64,000 bases of DNA from Enterobacter sichuanensis (GTDB lineage: Bacteria > Pseudomonadota > Gammaproteobacteria > Enterobacterales > Enterobacteriaceae): assembly GCF_002939185.1 (NCBI RefSeq), contig NZ_POVL01000027.1, positions 1 to 64,000 on the forward strand, written 5' to 3'. The first letter of the stretch is position 1; the number at the start of each line of letters is the position of its first letter. Below the pieces are notes generated by a model that was given only the letters and a program-made list of their open reading frames with translations, did no database searches and was not told the DNA's origin. The position numbers and the translations under genes are program-made. This document shows positions 63,221-64,000 of the stretch, in pieces.

Positions 63221-63259
63221 CCCGCGTTGTAATAAAAAATTTATATGTATCGACGCGGG
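63221..63259 (+). promoter_or_regulatory. inverted repeat in the symporter leader
   Basis: CCCGCGT (63221-63227) and ACGCGGG (63253-63259) pair, extending to nine pairs with one G-U. The loop is 21-25 bases and very A/T-rich. It lies 33-70 bp before the start codon; it could be a leader hairpin or an operator. Confidence 0.4.
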
Positions 63260-63291
63260 CTCCATCAGAAGCGCATAGAGGGTCTTTTTTC

Positions 63292-64000
63292 GTGGCAAGT
63301 GCAAACAAACTCACACTCTTCATCGTGATATTCATGCTGGCGGGTATTCTTTCAGGGGCAGCAATTCATGAGTATGCATCTGCGGATGCCATCAAAGCCT
63401 GGTCGGATAACATTACCCTTCTGACCGATATCTTCCTCCGTCTGATCAAAATGGTCATAGCCCCCCTGGTCTTCAGCACGCTGACCGTCGGCATTATGAA
63501 ACTGGGCGAAACCTCCACGATTGGTCGCGTTGGGGGCAAAGCGATGGTGTGGTTTATCAGCTCATCCGTGCTCTCAATTCTGGTCGGCCTGTTTATCGTC
63601 ACCCTGGAGCATCCGGGGAGCGGCCTGAACCTGACTATCCCTACCGAAGCGGTTGATACTGGCCTGGCCGTGGGCGGCATGACGCTGAAGGCGTTCCTCT
63701 CTCACACCATTCCGACCAGTATCGCTGGGGCGATGTCGAACAACGAGATCCTGCAGATTGTGGTGTTTTCAATGTTCTTCGGCATTGGCGGCGCGTCGCT
63801 GGGGCAGAAATTCAACGCACCGCTGGTGGCCGCGCTGGATGTGGTTTCCCATATCATGCTGAAGGTGACGGGCTACGTGATGTACGTTGCCCCGCTGGCT
63901 ATTTTCGCGGCGATTTCTTCCGTGATTGCCACGCAGGGTCTTGGCATTCTGTTGAATTATGCCTCCTTTATTGGCGGCTATTATGTTGCCATTCTTCTTA
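63292..64000 (+). CDS. dicarboxylate/amino acid:cation symporter (DAACS family), 5' part
   Basis: Open to the right edge of the window (about 236 residues seen, typical total 400-450). GTG start at 63292 after AGAGGG, giving MASANKLTLFIVIFMLAG. Membrane segments recur at about 8-28, 42-65, 78-102 and 180-200. The family region DIFLRLIKMVIAPLVFSTLTVGIMKLG matches GltP/DctA-type carriers; SNNEILQIVVFSMFFGIG is also family-typical. It is not DctA itself, since the N-terminus differs. Substrate cannot be fixed. Divergent from the pilus operon. Confidence 0.88.
   Translation, partial: MASANKLTLFIVIFMLAGILSGAAIHEYASADAIKAWSDNITLLTDIFLRLIKMVIAPLVFSTLTVGIMKLGETSTIGRVGGKAMVWFISSSVLSILVGLFIVTLEHPGSGLNLTIPTEAVDTGLAVGGMTLKAFLSHTIPTSIAGAMSNNEILQIVVFSMFFGIGGASLGQKFNAPLVAALDVVSHIMLKVTGYVMYVAPLAIFAAISSVIATQGLGILLNYASFIGGYYVAILL

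Larger units (their letters stand above)
62863..63291. other. 429-bp divergent intergenic region between the pilus operon and the symporter
   Basis: No protein gene is seen. A/T-rich. It contains a near-consensus CRP site, a GGATATATCC palindrome at 63094-63103, and a long inverted repeat in the symporter leader. No confident pilus promoter could be picked out. Confidence 0.75.

Overview
The window is a chromosomal segment of a member of the Enterobacteriaceae, most likely in or near Enterobacter/Lelliottia. Gene content and order follow the E. coli K-12 yobH-kdgR-htpX to argS-flhE-che region almost gene for gene, and nearly every protein aligns over its full length with its E. coli counterpart from memory. 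The genus assignment is inference; the family assignment is secure. No phage, transposon, CRISPR array, tRNA or rRNA gene was seen.

Layout. 1-12.9 kb: end of yobH, kdgR, the transporter yebQ, then the envelope and quality-control genes htpX, prc, proQ and msrC, the lipid-transport pair letA-letB, rsmF and yebV. 12.9-15.1 kb: a local accessory spot with a PphA-type phosphatase, a VirK/YbjX-family gene with a candidate reverse PhoP box, and the antisense sRNA pair SdsR/SraC. 15.1-22.6 kb: copper genes yebY-copD-copC, then holE, yobB, exoX, ptrB, yebE and purT with a PurR operator. 22.7-29.7 kb: the Entner-Doudoroff and lower-glycolysis block eda-edd-zwf/hexR-pykA, carrying a GntR operator and a perfect HexR box. 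29.7-34.7 kb: lpxM, the peptidoglycan endopeptidase mepM, and divergent znuA/znuCB around a Zur box. 34.8-47.4 kb: ruvB-ruvA-ruvC, yebC, nudB, aspS, yecD-yecE-yecN, cmoA-cmoB, cutC, yecM and argS. 47.5-57.6 kb: flhE-flhA-flhB and cheZYBR-tap-tar, the latter headed by a textbook sigma-28 promoter. 57.6-62.9 kb: a five-gene archaic (Csu-type, spore-coat-U domain) chaperone-usher pilus operon sits where E. coli has cheW-cheA-motB-motA. 63.3 kb to the end: the start of a dicarboxylate/amino-acid:cation symporter gene, with a near-consensus CRP site upstream.

How the parts work together. The central-carbon block is controlled by gluconate (GntR) and KDPG (HexR). KdgR, at the other end of the same 28 kb, governs a related pathway. 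The motility block forms late-class flagellar transcription units. The pilus operon abuts tar so closely (about 27 bp from its last stop codon to the tar -35 element) that fimbrial and chemotaxis transcription could interfere.

Relative to E. coli K-12, yebW, yebF-yebG, yebB and torZ-torY are missing at their expected positions. The most noteworthy observations are the Csu-type operon splitting the chemotaxis region, the LexA operator that is also the ruvC terminator hairpin, the reverse PhoP box before the VirK-like gene, two loci of a G/C-rich palindromic repeat family, and inverted repeats in the hexR and symporter leaders. Nothing here is a clearly new multi-gene system.
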